Source: Clostridiales bacterium (GTDB lineage Bacteria > Bacillota > Clostridia > Oscillospirales > Oscillospiraceae). Taken from it: a DNA stretch of 40,552 bases. The position numbers and the translations under genes were made by a program. The stretch lies in assembly GCA_902363045.1 (NCBI GenBank), contig CABIYX010000029.1, positions 1 through 40,552 of the forward strand. The letters are read 5' to 3'. Of the stretch, positions 26,473-36,450 are shown in pieces. Position 1 is the stretch's first letter. Each line of letters opens with the position of its first letter. The notes under the pieces are model-generated. The model did no database searches and was not told the DNA's origin. It saw nothing but the letters and a program-made list of their open reading frames with translations.

Positions 26473-27195
26473 ATGAGTTGGTTGATCTTTGACGCGATCC
26501 TGGGGATCGTGCTGGTCCTGGCGGTGGTCCAGGGCTATCGAAAGGGCTTTGTTCTGACGCTGTGCGGCTTTTTGGCTGTATTTGTGGCCTTTTTCGGAGC
26601 CGGCGTCCTGTCCAACGCCCTGGCTGGGCCGGTGGCGGACGCCATACGCCCTGTGGTGGAGGAGCGCTTGGAGCAGGCCATGCAGAAGAGCCTGGAGGAG
26701 CAGGGGTGGTCTGCCGGAGAGGGGGAGCAGCCGGGGGGCGGCTCCCAGGCCCCGGATCCGGAGGATCAGTTCTCTCTGGAGCAGGTGCTGGAGCTGATCC
26801 AGGAGAGCAAGTTCTTTCAGAGCTTCTCCGGGGCCCTGCACAGCGCGGTCAGCCAGGGGCTTTTGGAGGTGACCACAAGCGCGGCCCAGGCGGTGGCGGG
26901 CTATCTGGCCCGGGAGATGGCCCGGATGGCCCTCTTCCTGATCTGCTTTGCGCTGGTGCTGGCGGGGTGGACCCTGCTCAGCCGGGTGCTGGACCTGGCC
27001 TTCCGCCTGCCGGTCCTGTCCACCCTGAACCACTGGAGCGGCGCGGCGGTGGGGCTGGGGAAGGGCTGTGTCCTGCTGTTCATCGCCTGCTGGCTGTTCC
27101 GGGGGCTGTTCCCCCCGGAGGCGGTGGAGCAGTCTGTCCTGCTCCGCTTCTTCTGCGGGGCCGGGCCGCTGGCCCTTCCGGGCGCGTTTTTTTAA
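26473..27195 (+). CDS. cvpA: CvpA family membrane protein
   Basis: 240 aa. Four hydrophobic segments: about 3-20 and 25-45 in the N-terminal half, then about 155-172 and 195-212 after a Gly/Glu/Pro-rich insert (75-105). The start WLIFDAILGIVLVLAVVQGYRKGF is the CvpA signature. The family is named after colicin V production; in Firmicutes its role is unclear. The final codons (Phe-Phe-stop) are the T tract of a terminator. Confidence 0.85.
   Translation: MSWLIFDAILGIVLVLAVVQGYRKGFVLTLCGFLAVFVAFFGAGVLSNALAGPVADAIRPVVEERLEQAMQKSLEEQGWSAGEGEQPGGGSQAPDPEDQFSLEQVLELIQESKFFQSFSGALHSAVSQGLLEVTTSAAQAVAGYLAREMARMALFLICFALVLAGWTLLSRVLDLAFRLPVLSTLNHWSGAAVGLGKGCVLLFIACWLFRGLFPPEAVEQSVLLRFFCGAGPLALPGAFF
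27167..27193 (+). terminator. terminator embedded in the 3' end of cvpA
   Basis: CGC-(TG bulge)-GCCC / TTCC loop / GGGC-GCG followed by seven T (27187-27193). The T run is the end of the coding sequence, so the hairpin lies within the last codons. Confidence 0.8.
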
Positions 27196-27240
27196 AAGAT
27201 TCATCACCAGTTCATAATTATGGTGTACTCTCGGAACGTA

Positions 27241-27270
27241 CAGGCGCGCTCCCGGCGGGAGCCGCGCCTG
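27241..27270 (+). other. hairpin in the clpE leader
   Basis: 13-bp stem with a single bulged C (27241-27253 with 27257-27270) and a 3-nt loop, 40 bp before the clpE start, with no T tract. It may be an mRNA-stabilising or regulatory structure. No CtsR- or CIRCE-type operator is seen nearby. Confidence 0.5.
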
Positions 27271-27310
27271 GGAATCAAAAGCGTTCTCCTGAAAGGAGTT
27301 GGAATATAGT

Positions 27311-29626
27311 ATGCAGCCAACACTGTGCAGCCGCTGCCATAAGAATGTAGCGGTGATCTTTATCAGCAAGCTGGAGGGGGGCGAGACCAAGAATGAGGGC
27401 CTCTGCCTCAAGTGTGCCCGGGAACTGGGGATCAAGCCCATCGATGACATGATGAAGAAGATGGGGATCTCAGATGAAGATCTGGATAACCTTACCAATG
27501 AGATGATGTCCGCCTTTGGCGGCGCGGAGGGGATGGAGGGCCTGCTGGCCCAGCCGGACGGCGGGGGCGATGAGCAGGATGACGGCCGTACCGCCACCTT
27601 CCCCTTCCTGAGCCAGCTGTTCGGCGGCGGCCCCGCCGCCGGGGGGAGCGGTCCGTCGGGAGAGCCTCCCAAGGGGGAGAAGAGCGCCGCCAACGGGAAG
27701 GGAGAGCGCCCGCCCAAGCGGAAGTTTTTAGAGAACTACTGCATCTCCCTGACTAAGAAGGCCCAGGCGGGGCAGCTGGACCGGCTCATCGGCCGGGACC
27801 GGGAGCTGGAGCGGGTCATTCAGATCCTCAACCGCCGGCAGAAGAACAACCCCTGCCTCATCGGCGAGCCCGGCGTGGGCAAGACGGCCATCGCCGAGGG
27901 GCTGGCCATGAAGATCGCCAAGGGGGACGTCCCCTATAAGCTCCAGGACAAGGAGGTCTATTTGCTGGATCTCACCGCCCTGGTGGCAGGCACCCAGTTC
28001 CGCGGCCAGTTTGAGAGCCGGATGAAGGGCCTGATCGAGGAGATCCGCAAGCTGGGCAACATCATCCTGGTCATCGACGAGGTGCATAACATTGTGGGCG
28101 CCGGCGACGCCGAGGGCTCCATGAACGCCGCCAACATCCTAAAGCCCGCCCTGAGCCGGGGTGAGCTTCAGGTGATCGGCGCCACCACCCTCAACGAGTA
28201 CCGCAAGCACATCGAAAAGGACACCGCCCTGGAGCGGCGCTTCCAGCCCGTGGTGGTGGAGGAGCCCTCCCTTGAGGACAGTGTGAGGATCATAGAGGGG
28301 ATCGCCCCTTACTATGAGGCGTACCACCAGGTATCCGTTTCCCCGGAGATGTGCCGGCTGGCGGTGACCATGAGCGAGCGGTACATCACCGACCGCTATC
28401 TGCCGGACAAGGCCATTGACCTGCTGGATGAGGCCTGCTCCAATGTGAACCTGAAAAACCGGACCCTGGCCCGGCGGGCGGAGATCGACAAAGAGCTGGC
28501 CGACCTGGCCAAGGAGAAGGAGGTCATGATGGCCGCCGACACCGAGGAGGCGTACGCCCGTCTGGCCAACATCCGCAGCCAGGAGCTGCGCCTGGCCGCC
28601 GAGCAGCAGCAGCTGGAGGGCCAGTCTGTCCCCGCCCTGACGGCGGAGCATCTGGCCAACGTGATCGAGCTTTGGACCAACATCCCGGCCAGCCAGATCC
28701 GGGAGCAGGAGTATCAGCGTCTCTCCCGGCTGGAGGAGCGCTTGAAGGCCCATATCATCGGCCAGGACGAGGCGGTACAGGCGGTGTCTGCCGCCATCCG
28801 CCGGGGCCGGGTAGGGATCAGCCCCAAGCGCAAGCCGGTCTCCTTCATCTTTGTGGGCTCCACCGGTGTGGGCAAGACCGAGCTGGTCAAGCAGCTGGCC
28901 CAGGATCTGTTCAATGTGCCAGAGGCCCTGATCCGGCTGGATATGTCGGAGTTCATGGAGAAGTATGCGGTCTCCCGGATCATCGGATCCCCTCCCGGCT
29001 ATGTGGGCTATGACGAGGCGGGCCAGCTGACCGAGAAGATCCGCCGCAAGCCCTATTCCGTGGTCCTCTTCGACGAGATCGAGAAGGCCCACCCCGACGT
29101 GCTCAATATCCTCCTTCAGATCCTGGACGACGGACATATCACCGACGCCCACGGACGGAAGGTGAACTTTGAGAATACGGTCATCGTGATGACCTCCAAC
29201 GCCGGCAGCAACAGCAAGGTAGGCTCTGTGGGCTTCAACCGGACTGCTGACGAGCAGGGGAAGGAGCGGGCCATGAAGGCACTCCAGGAGTTCCTGCGGC
29301 CGGAGTTCCTCAACCGTGTAGACGAGGTGGTCTACTTCCACCAGCTGACGGAGGAGAATTTCCGGGCCATCGCCGCCCTGATGCTGGGCGAGCTGCGGGA
29401 CTCCCTGGCGGAGAAGGGCCTCACCCTCAGCTGGGAGGACAGTCTGCTGGACTATCTGGTGAAAAAGTCCTACTCCGCGGCCTACGGTGCCCGGAATCTG
29501 CGCCGCCTGATCCAGAAGGAACTGGAGGATGCCATTGCCGCCCGGATCATCGACAGCTGGGAGCACCCGGTGACCCAGCTGCACGCCTCTGCCAATGGGG
29601 AAGAGCTGTGTCTCACCGCCCTGTGA
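27311..29626 (+). CDS. clpE: ClpE-type ATP-dependent Clp protease ATPase
   Basis: 771 aa. In place of the Clp_N repeat domain it starts with a C4 zinc finger (C6, C9, C32, C35) as in ClpE/McsA, then an acidic Gly-rich linker, two AAA modules (Walker A GEPGVGKT, then GSTGVGKT), a middle helical region (about 405-450) and the C-terminal D2-small domain ([20 protein letters not shown]). It unfolds substrates for ClpP; ClpE is a stress-induced member. ATG 27311 (12 bp after AAAGGAG) is chosen; a TTG four codons upstream directly abuts the ribosome site. Confidence 0.9.
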   Translation: MQPTLCSRCHKNVAVIFISKLEGGETKNEGLCLKCARELGIKPIDDMMKKMGISDEDLDNLTNEMMSAFGGAEGMEGLLAQPDGGGDEQDDGRTATFPFLSQLFGGGPAAGGSGPSGEPPKGEKSAANGKGERPPKRKFLENYCISLTKKAQAGQLDRLIGRDRELERVIQILNRRQKNNPCLIGEPGVGKTAIAEGLAMKIAKGDVPYKLQDKEVYLLDLTALVAGTQFRGQFESRMKGLIEEIRKLGNIILVIDEVHNIVGAGDAEGSMNAANILKPALSRGELQVIGATTLNEYRKHIEKDTALERRFQPVVVEEPSLEDSVRIIEGIAPYYEAYHQVSVSPEMCRLAVTMSERYITDRYLPDKAIDLLDEACSNVNLKNRTLARRAEIDKELADLAKEKEVMMAADTEEAYARLANIRSQELRLAAEQQQLEGQSVPALTAEHLANVIELWTNIPASQIREQEYQRLSRLEERLKAHIIGQDEAVQAVSAAIRRGRVGISPKRKPVSFIFVGSTGVGKTELVKQLAQDLFNVPEALIRLDMSEFMEKYAVSRIIGSPPGYVGYDEAGQLTEKIRRKPYSVVLFDEIEKAHPDVLNILLQILDDGHITDAHGRKVNFENTVIVMTSNAGSNSKVGSVGFNRTADEQGKERAMKALQEFLRPEFLNRVDEVVYFHQLTEENFRAIAALMLGELRDSLAEKGLTLSWEDSLLDYLVKKSYSAAYGARNLRRLIQKELEDAIAARIIDSWEHPVTQLHASANGEELCLTAL

Positions 29627-29648
29627 GTCAGTTAGCGTAATGAAAAGT

Positions 29649-29680
29649 GGAAAAAGGCCGCCTCGGGGCGGCCTTTTTCC
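29649..29680 (+). terminator. terminator after clpE
   Basis: Perfect 14-bp stem (29649-29662 with 29667-29680), TCGG loop; A5 and T5 runs in the arms make it work on either strand. Confidence 0.93.
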
Positions 29681-29715
29681 GGTTGCGGGCTTGACCCGCT
29701 GAGGAGGTTTTCCAC

Positions 29716-30225
29716 ATGGTACACTTGTATTGTGGAGAAGGAAAGGGAAAGACCACTGCCGCCATGGGCCTGGCCTTGCGGATGGCGGGCCGGGACAGGG
29801 AGGTGGTAGTCGCCCAGTTCCTGAAGGGGTCGGACAGCGGCGAGCGGCTGGCCCTGGCTCAGGTACCGGGGGTGCGGCTGCTGGAGGTGCCAGAGAAAGT
29901 CAAGTTTTCCTTCCGGCTTACTCCGGAGGAACGGGAAGCAGAGCGGGTCCGGAACATCCGCCTGCTGGCTCAGGCACGGGAGGCGGCTGCTGCGCCAGCC
30001 TGCGGCTTGCTGGTGCTGGATGAGGTGTGCGCCGCGGTGAATACCGGGCTGCTGCCTTTGGAGGATGTGCTGGACTGCCTGGACGTGCTCTCCTGCGAGG
30101 TGGTCCTCACCGGCCGGGACCCGGCCCCGGAACTCCGGGACCGGGCGGACTACCTGACTGAGATGCGGAAGGTCCGCCATCCCTTCGACTGGGGCGTCCG
30201 CGCCAGGACCGGGGTGGAGCGGTGA
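29716..30225 (+). CDS. cobO: cob(I)yrinic acid a,c-diamide adenosyltransferase
   Basis: 169 aa, CobO/BtuR (CobA) type corrinoid adenosyltransferase. It transfers the adenosyl group of ATP to cob(I)alamin-type corrinoids. P-loop GEGKGKTTAAMGLALR (8-23), Walker-B-like LLVLDEVCAAVNTGLL, TGRDPAPELRDRADYLTEM, and the C-terminal GVRARTGVE typical of the family. No other cobalamin gene is nearby, so it may serve salvage. GAGGAGG precedes the start. Confidence 0.93.
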   Translation: MVHLYCGEGKGKTTAAMGLALRMAGRDREVVVAQFLKGSDSGERLALAQVPGVRLLEVPEKVKFSFRLTPEEREAERVRNIRLLAQAREAAAAPACGLLVLDEVCAAVNTGLLPLEDVLDCLDVLSCEVVLTGRDPAPELRDRADYLTEMRKVRHPFDWGVRARTGVER

Positions 30226-30239
30226 GAGGGGAGAGAGGG

Positions 30240-30359
30240 TCAGGCCGCGCCCTCCAGCTCCTCCCAGGCCTCCCGCTCATTGTCGGCCGAAAAGCAAAAG
30301 CGTCCGGCCCCGTCATATACCTCGATGTGTCCCCGTACCCATACCATGCTGTATTCCAT
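30240..30359 (-). CDS. small protein, 39 aa
   Basis: A short frame starting MEYSMVWVRGHIEVYDGAG and ending ADNEREAWEELEGAA. AAGGAGG lies 9 bp upstream of the ATG, the best-placed ribosome site of any small frame in the window. It looks like one beta sheet plus a helix (a GRFCFSADNEREAWEEL pattern). No family is recognised with certainty. It is antisense to any transcript that runs on from cobO. Confidence 0.6.
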   Translation of the reverse strand: MEYSMVWVRGHIEVYDGAGRFCFSADNEREAWEELEGAA

Positions 30360-30404
30360 GTGCTGACGCCTCCTTCTTTGATGCTGGGTCCAGTATAGCG
30401 GAAT

Positions 30405-30428
30405 AAAAGTCCGATAAACCGGACTTTT
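30405..30428. promoter_or_regulatory. inverted repeat AAAAGTCCG/CGGACTTTT
   Basis: Perfect 9-bp arms with a 6-bp loop (30405-30413, 30420-30428). It lies just upstream of a minus-strand TATACT (30398-30393) that may serve the 39-aa gene. It could be an operator or a small bidirectional terminator ending cobO read-through. Confidence 0.45.
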
Positions 30429-30503
30429 GCGGGGCGGGTCTGTGTGGAGGGATGAGGACGCACCGGCGGGCCGTCAGGCTCAGATCAGAGGGGGGTGAGA
30501 GGA

Positions 30504-30671
30504 ATGGAACCGATTTTTTACACCGTCTGGGAGATCAATGGGGACTATGCGGAACTGGTGAGCGACGGGGGCCAGGAGCACTCCATCACCATGTTTCTGC
30601 TGCCGGAGGGGACCACGGTGGGCAGCAGACTGAAGCTGGAGAATTTCCAGTGGGAGCTGCAGGAGGCATGA
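30504..30671 (+). CDS. small DUF3006-like protein, 55 aa
   Basis: Starts MEPIFYTVWEINGDYAELVS and continues with LLPEGTTVGSRLKLENFQWEL. The pattern 'hydrophobic-x-E-GDYA-L ... LLPEG...G..L' resembles the small beta-barrel DUF3006 family. GAGAGG precedes the ATG closely. Its stop codon overlaps the start of a strong terminator stem, as expected for a real short gene. Function unknown. Confidence 0.65.
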   Translation: MEPIFYTVWEINGDYAELVSDGGQEHSITMFLLPEGTTVGSRLKLENFQWELQEA

Positions 30672-30708
30672 AAAAGCTGGCAGGTGCATAAGCATCTGCC
30701 AGCTTTTT
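30671..30708. terminator. bidirectional terminator
   Basis: 17-bp stem with one G-T pair (30671-30687 with 30692-30708), ATAA loop, A5 and T5 ends. It separates the 55-aa gene from the convergent but gene. Confidence 0.93.
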
Positions 30709-30735
30709 GATACAAACCGTATTTTTTCTGCAAAA

Positions 30736-32076
30736 TTACTTATTGGAGCGTCTCCAGATGTGCATCTTCTCCGCGTCCTGGATCAGCTGCTCCCGGAAGT
30801 CGGGGTGGGCGATGCCGATGAGAGCCTCGGCCCGCTCCCAGGTGGACAGGCCCTTCAGGTTGACCATGCCGTACTCCGTGACCACATAGTGGCCGCAGGA
30901 GCGGGGATCGGTGCAGATGGAGCCCTGGGTCAGGGTGGGGACGATGCGGCTCTTGACAGTGCCGTCCTTGCCGGTGACGGTGGAGGACATACAGATGAAG
31001 CTCTTGCCGCCCTTGGACAGGTAGGCGCCCATGGCGAAGTCCAGCTGGCCGCCGGTGCCGGAGATGTGCTTGATGCCGGCGGACTCGGCGTTGATCTGGC
31101 CGAACAGGTCCATGTCGATGGCGTTGTTGATGGAGATGAAGTTGTCGATCTGGGCGATGACCCGGACGTCATTGGTGTAGTCCACAGGAGCGCCCATCAC
31201 ATCGGGATTGCGGTCCACATAGTCGTACAGCTTCTTGGTGCCGGCGGCAAAGGCGAACACCTGGCGGCCCTTGTCCAGGGCCTTGTTCCGGCCGGTGATC
31301 TTGCCGGCGGCGGCCATGTCCACGAAGCCGTCCACATACATCTCGGTGTGGACGGACAGGTCCTTCAGATCGGACTGGGCGATCATGGCGCCGATGGTGT
31401 TGGGCATCCCGCCAATACCCAGCTGCAGGCAGGCGCCGTTGGGGATCTCAGGCACCACCAGGTTGGCCACGGCGCGGTCCACATCGGTGGGCTCGCCGCC
31501 GGCGCCCAGCTGAGCCACGGGGGGATTGTCGCCCTCCACCACGTAGGTCACGTCCTGAATGTTGATCTCGGTGCCGGTCAGGCCGTACACCCAGGGCATA
31601 TTCTCGTTGACCTCCACGATGATGCACTTGGCGCGGGACATAATATCAGCGATGTGGGAGGCGGCCAGGCCGAAGTTGAAGTTGCCGTGGGCGTCCATGG
31701 GGGTGGTCTGGAGCATCACCACATCCACGGGAGAGAGGTTCTCCCGGTAGAAGCGGGGCAGCTCGGAGTAGCGCATGGGGGAGAAATAGCCCATGCCCTT
31801 GGTGATGATCTTGCGGTCGATGCCGCTGCAGTGCCAGGAATGCCAGGTGAAGTGGTCCCCGGCGTCCTCCGCCTTGGCGATCTCGGGCATCCACATGGTG
31901 ACGCCGCCGCGGATCTTCACATCAGTGAGCTCGTCCTTGCGCTCCGCCAGGGCCTTGTCCAGGGCCACGGGGTGGTTGGTACACCAGGTGTAGTCCACCC
32001 AGTCGCCGGATTTGACCACCTTGACAGCCTCCTGGGCGGTGGTCAGCTTCTGCTGGTACATAGCTTGATAGTCCAT
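30736..32076 (-). CDS. but: butyryl-CoA:acetate CoA-transferase
   Basis: 446 aa. It forms butyrate and acetyl-CoA from butyryl-CoA and acetate, the usual last step of butyrate formation in gut Clostridia. Catalytic E245 is in [13 protein letters not shown]; the CoA-loop [11 protein letters not shown] (219-229) and [11 protein letters not shown] (127-137) are intact. The But versus 4-hydroxybutyrate/propionate transferase assignment rests on overall resemblance and is less certain than the family. It follows the DEAD-box gene by 38 bp on the same strand with no terminator between them, and GGAGGG precedes the start. Confidence 0.85.
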   Translation of the reverse strand: MDYQAMYQQKLTTAQEAVKVVKSGDWVDYTWCTNHPVALDKALAERKDELTDVKIRGGVTMWMPEIAKAEDAGDHFTWHSWHCSGIDRKIITKGMGYFSPMRYSELPRFYRENLSPVDVVMLQTTPMDAHGNFNFGLAASHIADIMSRAKCIIVEVNENMPWVYGLTGTEINIQDVTYVVEGDNPPVAQLGAGGEPTDVDRAVANLVVPEIPNGACLQLGIGGMPNTIGAMIAQSDLKDLSVHTEMYVDGFVDMAAAGKITGRNKALDKGRQVFAFAAGTKKLYDYVDRNPDVMGAPVDYTNDVRVIAQIDNFISINNAIDMDLFGQINAESAGIKHISGTGGQLDFAMGAYLSKGGKSFICMSSTVTGKDGTVKSRIVPTLTQGSICTDPRSCGHYVVTEYGMVNLKGLSTWERAEALIGIAHPDFREQLIQDAEKMHIWRRSNK

Positions 32077-32114
32077 TTTTATACCCTCCGTTTTATAAAA
32101 TGATATAATTGCTA

Positions 32115-33974
32115 TTAGCTATCTAAATAGTAGGGCTTCATCAGACTGTGCTGCTCGGTGGAGTCCTTGGTCCGGCTGGACTTCATAGGCTCGATGGGGC
32201 CGCGGGGCCCACCGCGGGAACGGCGGCGGTCCGGGCGGTGGGAGCCTCCAGGTGCGGGCGCGGCCTTTCGGTCCGGATGGGCGCTGTGGCCGCTTCTGGT
32301 TTTCCGAGGGTCTTCGGCCTTGACGGGTGTCTGACGGGAGCCGGCATCCCGGCTGCTGTGCTTACGGCTCCGGGGGGCGGAGCGGCGGCTGCCCTCCCGG
32401 TGGCTCTCCTGGGCCGAAACGGGCTTGCGGGGGGCCAACAGACGGGCGGTGGCGTCCATAATATGGTCCCCGGACAGGGGGTCAGGGCGGTCAAATTCTG
32501 TGCGGGGCATGGCAGAGCCGGTCTCCATCCGGGCACCGGGACGAGTTAGCTTGCCACGGTGGCCAGGTTCCTGAGTGGGAACCTGAGGCGGCTGGACCGC
32601 CTGTACCTCCTGTGAAGCGCTCTTCCCTCTGCGGCGGCGGCGTTTTCGGGCTGGCTTCTCCCCGGCGCTGTCCGGCGCGGCTTGCGCCTCCAGCAGGGCC
32701 TGGGCCGCCTGGCGCTTGCGCTCCTCCGCAGCGGCCTTGTTGGCTTCGTCCCGCTGGCGGCGCTGCTCCTTGGCGGCGGCCCGGGCCTCCGCGTCCTCCT
32801 CGTTGACGATGCGGCCGCGGGAGTCCCGCTTAGGGGCCTCCAGCACCACCATGGGGAAGGGGTGGTCCTCCACAACTAGGACGGTCCGGCCGATCAGTTT
32901 TTCAATGTCCTTCAGCAGGGGCTTCTCCCCGAAGTCACAGAAGGAGACGGCTACGCCCTCCCGGCCTGCGCGGCCGGTGCGGCCAATGCGGTGGACATAT
33001 GTCTCAGGTACCTCGGGGAGGTTGTAATTGAATACGTGGGAGAGCTCCTCAATGTCCAGGCCGCGGGCGGCGATGTCGGTGGCAACCAGGCAGCGGATCC
33101 GTCCGGCCTTGAAATCGGACAGGGCCTGCTGGCGGGCGGTTTGGCTCTTGTTGCCGTGGATGGCGGCAGCGGTGATCCCCTCTTTGCTCAGATCCCGGGC
33201 TACTTTGTTGGCTCCGTGCTTGGTGCGGGTAAATACCAGGGCATTTTTCACATCCAGCTGTCCAATCAGAAGGGCCAGCAGTTTGGTCTTATTGCCCTTA
33301 TCCACAAAATAGACGGACTGTTGGATGGCCTCCACCGGGGAGGACACCGGATCCACCGCCACCCGGGCCGGGTCGTGCAGCAGGGAGTTGACCAGAGCGG
33401 CGATCTCTGGGGGCATGGTGGCAGAGAAGAGCATAGTCTGCTTTTTGGCGGGCAGCCACTTCAGGATCTTTTTCACGTCGTGGATAAAGCCCATGTCCAG
33501 CATCCGGTCGGCCTCATCCAGAACGAAGATCTCCAGATCCTCCAGCCGGACAAAGCCCTGCTGATACAGGTCCATCAGACGGCCTGGCGTGGCCACCAGA
33601 ATATCCACACCGCGGCCCAGGGCCTCCACCTGGGGATTCTGGCCCACGCCGCCGAAGATGACGGTGTGGCGCAGGGACAGGTGTGCCCCATAGGCGGCGA
33701 AGCTCTCGCCGATCTGGATGGCCAGCTCCCGGGTGGGCGTGAGGATCAGGGCGCGGAGCCGGTGGTCCGGCGTCCGGGCCTCGCTCAGCCGCTGGAGGAT
33801 GGGGGAGGCAAAGGCACAGGTCTTGCCGGTGCCGGTCTGGGCGCAGCCCAGTACGTCCCGCCCCGCCAGGGCAGGGGGAATGGCCTGCTCCTGGATGGGA
33901 GAGGGGGCCTCATAGCCCTGCTCCTTCAGAGCGGCCAAAATGGGGGCGCACAGCCCCAGGGATTGAAATGTCAT
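32115..33974 (-). CDS. DEAD-box RNA helicase with long basic tail
   Basis: 619 aa. Core of RhlE/CshA type: Q motif (FQSLGL ... [10 protein letters not shown]), motif I AQTGTGKT (45-52), [17 protein letters not shown] in [16 protein letters not shown], then DIAARGLDI and [11 protein letters not shown]. After about residue 385 comes a Glu/Arg/Ala coiled coil and about 200 residues of low-complexity Arg/Lys/Pro/Ser sequence with RRRRRRGK, likely an unstructured RNA-binding tail. ATG 33974 (AAGGAAG 6 bp upstream) is preferred to the start seven codons earlier. It lies between aroK and but. Confidence 0.94.
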   Translation of the reverse strand: MTFQSLGLCAPILAALKEQGYEAPSPIQEQAIPPALAGRDVLGCAQTGTGKTCAFASPILQRLSEARTPDHRLRALILTPTRELAIQIGESFAAYGAHLSLRHTVIFGGVGQNPQVEALGRGVDILVATPGRLMDLYQQGFVRLEDLEIFVLDEADRMLDMGFIHDVKKILKWLPAKKQTMLFSATMPPEIAALVNSLLHDPARVAVDPVSSPVEAIQQSVYFVDKGNKTKLLALLIGQLDVKNALVFTRTKHGANKVARDLSKEGITAAAIHGNKSQTARQQALSDFKAGRIRCLVATDIAARGLDIEELSHVFNYNLPEVPETYVHRIGRTGRAGREGVAVSFCDFGEKPLLKDIEKLIGRTVLVVEDHPFPMVVLEAPKRDSRGRIVNEEDAEARAAAKEQRRQRDEANKAAAEERKRQAAQALLEAQAAPDSAGEKPARKRRRRRGKSASQEVQAVQPPQVPTQEPGHRGKLTRPGARMETGSAMPRTEFDRPDPLSGDHIMDATARLLAPRKPVSAQESHREGSRRSAPRSRKHSSRDAGSRQTPVKAEDPRKTRSGHSAHPDRKAAPAPGGSHRPDRRRSRGGPRGPIEPMKSSRTKDSTEQHSLMKPYYLDS

Positions 33975-34064
33975 GTTGTACTTCCTTCTTTTCATTCCGG
34001 CCCGTGGGGGATCCCAGGGCGGCCCGCGTTTTCCGGCCAGGAGCTGGAGCCCCGCGGGCTGGGG

Positions 34065-34574
34065 TCAGGGGAGACCCTTCTCCAGAAGGGCCAGCACATG
34101 AGAGACGGTCTGAGCCAGCTCTTGCCCCGGCAGAGCGTCTACTACCCCGTCGGCGTACTGCTCGTACAGGGGGGCGCGGAGGGTGAGGATGTCCTCCAGC
34201 GTCTGACCAGGCTCCAGGGCGATCCCCCGGGAGTCCAGGTTGTGGATGCGGGACTTCAGCTCCTCCAGGGGCACCCGGAGATAGATCACGGGCCCCATAG
34301 ACTTCAAATGATTGATCGCTCCCTCACGGCAGACTACACTGCCCCCAGGGGCAATGACACAGTGGTCACAGCGGACTGAGCGCACCGCCCGCTCCTCCGC
34401 GTCCAGAAAATAGGTCACGCCCCGGCGGTCCAGGATGTCCTGGAGCAGGGCGTTCTCCTGCTGCTGGATGACCAGGTCGGTATCAAGAAAGCCGCGGCCC
34501 AGCGTCTTGGCCAGCAGGACGCCCACGGTGCTCTTTCCGGAGCCAGGCATCCCAATCAATGTGATATTGCTCAC
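34065..34574 (-). CDS. aroK: shikimate kinase
   Basis: 169 aa. It phosphorylates shikimate at the 3-OH in chorismate synthesis. Walker A GMPGSGKST (8-16), shikimate-binding D in FLDTDLVIQ (D32 region), and the GGSVV segment (about 77-81); the LID (RIHNLDSRGI) is short but recognisable. No other aro gene is adjacent. First gene of the minus-strand run aroK - helicase - but. Confidence 0.93.
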   Translation of the reverse strand: MSNITLIGMPGSGKSTVGVLLAKTLGRGFLDTDLVIQQQENALLQDILDRRGVTYFLDAEERAVRSVRCDHCVIAPGGSVVCREGAINHLKSMGPVIYLRVPLEELKSRIHNLDSRGIALEPGQTLEDILTLRAPLYEQYADGVVDALPGQELAQTVSHVLALLEKGLP

Positions 34575-34710
34575 AGTCCCATTCCTCTCATGCTGCTTTG
34601 GTAACAGCCACTAGTTTACCATAGTTTTGACGAAAAAGAAAGTGGGAAAAGCGGCGGACAGGGATTTCCGGGGACGAAAAGGCTGGTTGCTGATCCAGTG
34701 GAAAATTTTA

Positions 34711-34739
34711 TTGCAATCGGCGGCGGTTCACGCTAAAAT
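34711..34739 (+). promoter_or_regulatory. promoter of the pyrophosphatase gene
   Basis: TTGCAA (34711-34716), 17-bp spacer, TAAAAT (34734-34739); 85 bp before the GTG start. The rest of the 34575-34824 gap shows no further feature. Confidence 0.7.
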
Positions 34740-34824
34740 AAGCATGATTCCACCTATGACCGGAGCGCTGTCGCTCAGAACAGGCTCCATTTCCAGACTA
34801 TGCTGCAAAAGAGGAGGTATCCGA

Positions 34825-36441
34825 GTGGATACGATCTATATTACCGGACACAGGAACCCGGACACGGACTCCATCGTGTCGGCCATGGCCTACGCCGCGC
34901 TGAAAAACGCCCTGGGCGACCGGCAGTACCAGGCGGCCCGCCTGGGACAGATCAGCGACGAGACCCAGGCGGTCCTGGACCGCTTCGGCGCGCAGCCCCC
35001 CATGCTGATCTCCAACCTGCGTACCCAGGTCCAGGATCTGGACTATGATACGCCCCCGATCCTCTCCCCGGGCGTCACCGTCAGCCGCGCCTGGCAGATG
35101 ATGCAGACGGACAAGCTCTCTGTCCTCCCCATCGCCAATGAGGACGGGACCCTGTACGGGATGATCTCCGCGGGCGATGTGGCCAACAACGATGTGGCCT
35201 CGGTCCGCAACCCCGTGATCCAGGACATCCCGGTGTACAACCTGCTGTCCGTGCTGGAGGGCCATGTGCTCAACCGCTGCGGCGAGGTCAAGGACACCAT
35301 CTCCGGTGCAGTGTCCATCGCCCTGCCCACGGACCGGGAGAACCTGATGTTTTCCCATCCGGATAGCATTGTCATCTGCGGCAAGCAGCCGGATATGGTC
35401 CGCCGGGCCATCGAGATGAATGTCAGCTGCGTCATCGTCTGTCAGGCGGAGGTGGACCAGGAGCTGCTGGAGCAGGAGACGGAGACCTGTGTGATCTCCA
35501 CCCCGTTTGACGCCTATCAGGTGGTGCGGCTGATCTGCCACGCCATGCCGGTCAGCCATGTCTGCAAAAACCACGACCTGGTCTATTTCCATCTGAGCGA
35601 CTATATCGACGACGTGCAGAACCGGGTGCTGGAGAGCCGCTTCCGCGCCTACCCCATTCTGGACGAGAATGAGCGGGTGGTGGGGATGCTGTCCCGCTTC
35701 CACCTGCTGCGCCCCCGGCGCAAGCGGGTGGTGCTGATGGACCACAATGAGCGGGCCCAGTCTGTGGCGGGCCTGGAGCAGGCAGAGATCCTGGAGATCG
35801 TGGATCACCACCGTTTAGCCGACATCGAGACAAAAAATCCCATCTATGTCCGCAACGAGCCGGTGGGCAGCACCTCCACTATCGTGGCCGGGATGTATCA
35901 GGAGAAGGGACTGATGCCCTCCACCAAGATGGCGGGTCTGATGGCGGCGGCCATCGTCTCGGACACCGTGATGTTCAAGTCTCCCACCTGTACCCAGCGG
36001 GACATCGATCTGGCTAACCGCATGGCCCGCATCGCCAACGTCTCTCTGGATGAGCTGGGGAAGGCTATCTTCTCCGCTACCTGTGGGGACGACAAGACGG
36101 TGGAGGCCATGCTGAACACAGATTATAAGGAGTTTCATATCGCGGGACACAATCTGGCGGTCAGCCAGATCACCTGCATGGACTCCGACCGCCTGCTCAA
36201 GCGCAGGGACGAGTTTTTGCAGGCCATGCAGGCCATCCGTCAGAAGCAGAAGATGGACACGGTGCTGCTGATGATCACCGACGTGCTGCTGGACGGCACG
36301 CAGCTGCTCTATGTGGGGGATGAGAACACCATCCGCCAGGCCTTTGACATCCACAGCGAGGAGGAGAACTGCGCCTTCCTGCCCAAGATCATGTCCCGGA
36401 AGAAGCAGATCATTCCCATGCTGTCCGGCCTGTGGGGCTGA
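34825..36441 (+). CDS. Mn-dependent inorganic pyrophosphatase with CBS and DRTGG domains
   Basis: 538 aa, far longer than the roughly 310-aa plain family II enzyme. The DHH catalytic domain is split: N-terminal part with metal ligands H9, D13, D15 (GHRNPDTDS), a regulatory insert of about 240 residues made of a CBS half (VSRAWQMMQTDKLSVLPIANEDG), a DRTGG-like region and a second CBS half (RAYPILDENERVVGMLS), then the return of DHH (LMDHNERAQS, IVDHHRLADI) and the C-terminal DHHA2 domain with the SRKKQ-type substrate motif. Such enzymes are controlled by adenine nucleotides. GTG 34825 lies 7 bp after GAGGAGG; the frame is open upstream through the promoter, which is not coding. Confidence 0.93.
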   Translation: MDTIYITGHRNPDTDSIVSAMAYAALKNALGDRQYQAARLGQISDETQAVLDRFGAQPPMLISNLRTQVQDLDYDTPPILSPGVTVSRAWQMMQTDKLSVLPIANEDGTLYGMISAGDVANNDVASVRNPVIQDIPVYNLLSVLEGHVLNRCGEVKDTISGAVSIALPTDRENLMFSHPDSIVICGKQPDMVRRAIEMNVSCVIVCQAEVDQELLEQETETCVISTPFDAYQVVRLICHAMPVSHVCKNHDLVYFHLSDYIDDVQNRVLESRFRAYPILDENERVVGMLSRFHLLRPRRKRVVLMDHNERAQSVAGLEQAEILEIVDHHRLADIETKNPIYVRNEPVGSTSTIVAGMYQEKGLMPSTKMAGLMAAAIVSDTVMFKSPTCTQRDIDLANRMARIANVSLDELGKAIFSATCGDDKTVEAMLNTDYKEFHIAGHNLAVSQITCMDSDRLLKRRDEFLQAMQAIRQKQKMDTVLLMITDVLLDGTQLLYVGDENTIRQAFDIHSEEENCAFLPKIMSRKKQIIPMLSGLWG

Positions 36442-36450
36442 TCCATCTGC

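Noticed and set aside
27196..27310. CtsR or CIRCE heat-shock operator before clpE
   Set aside because: Neither the GGTCAAA direct repeat nor the TTAGCACTC inverted repeat is present; only a hairpin is seen.
29631..29640. GTTAGCGTAA downstream of clpE, similar to the iron operator half-site
   Set aside because: Only one half-site is present, after a stop codon and before a terminator, with no promoter.
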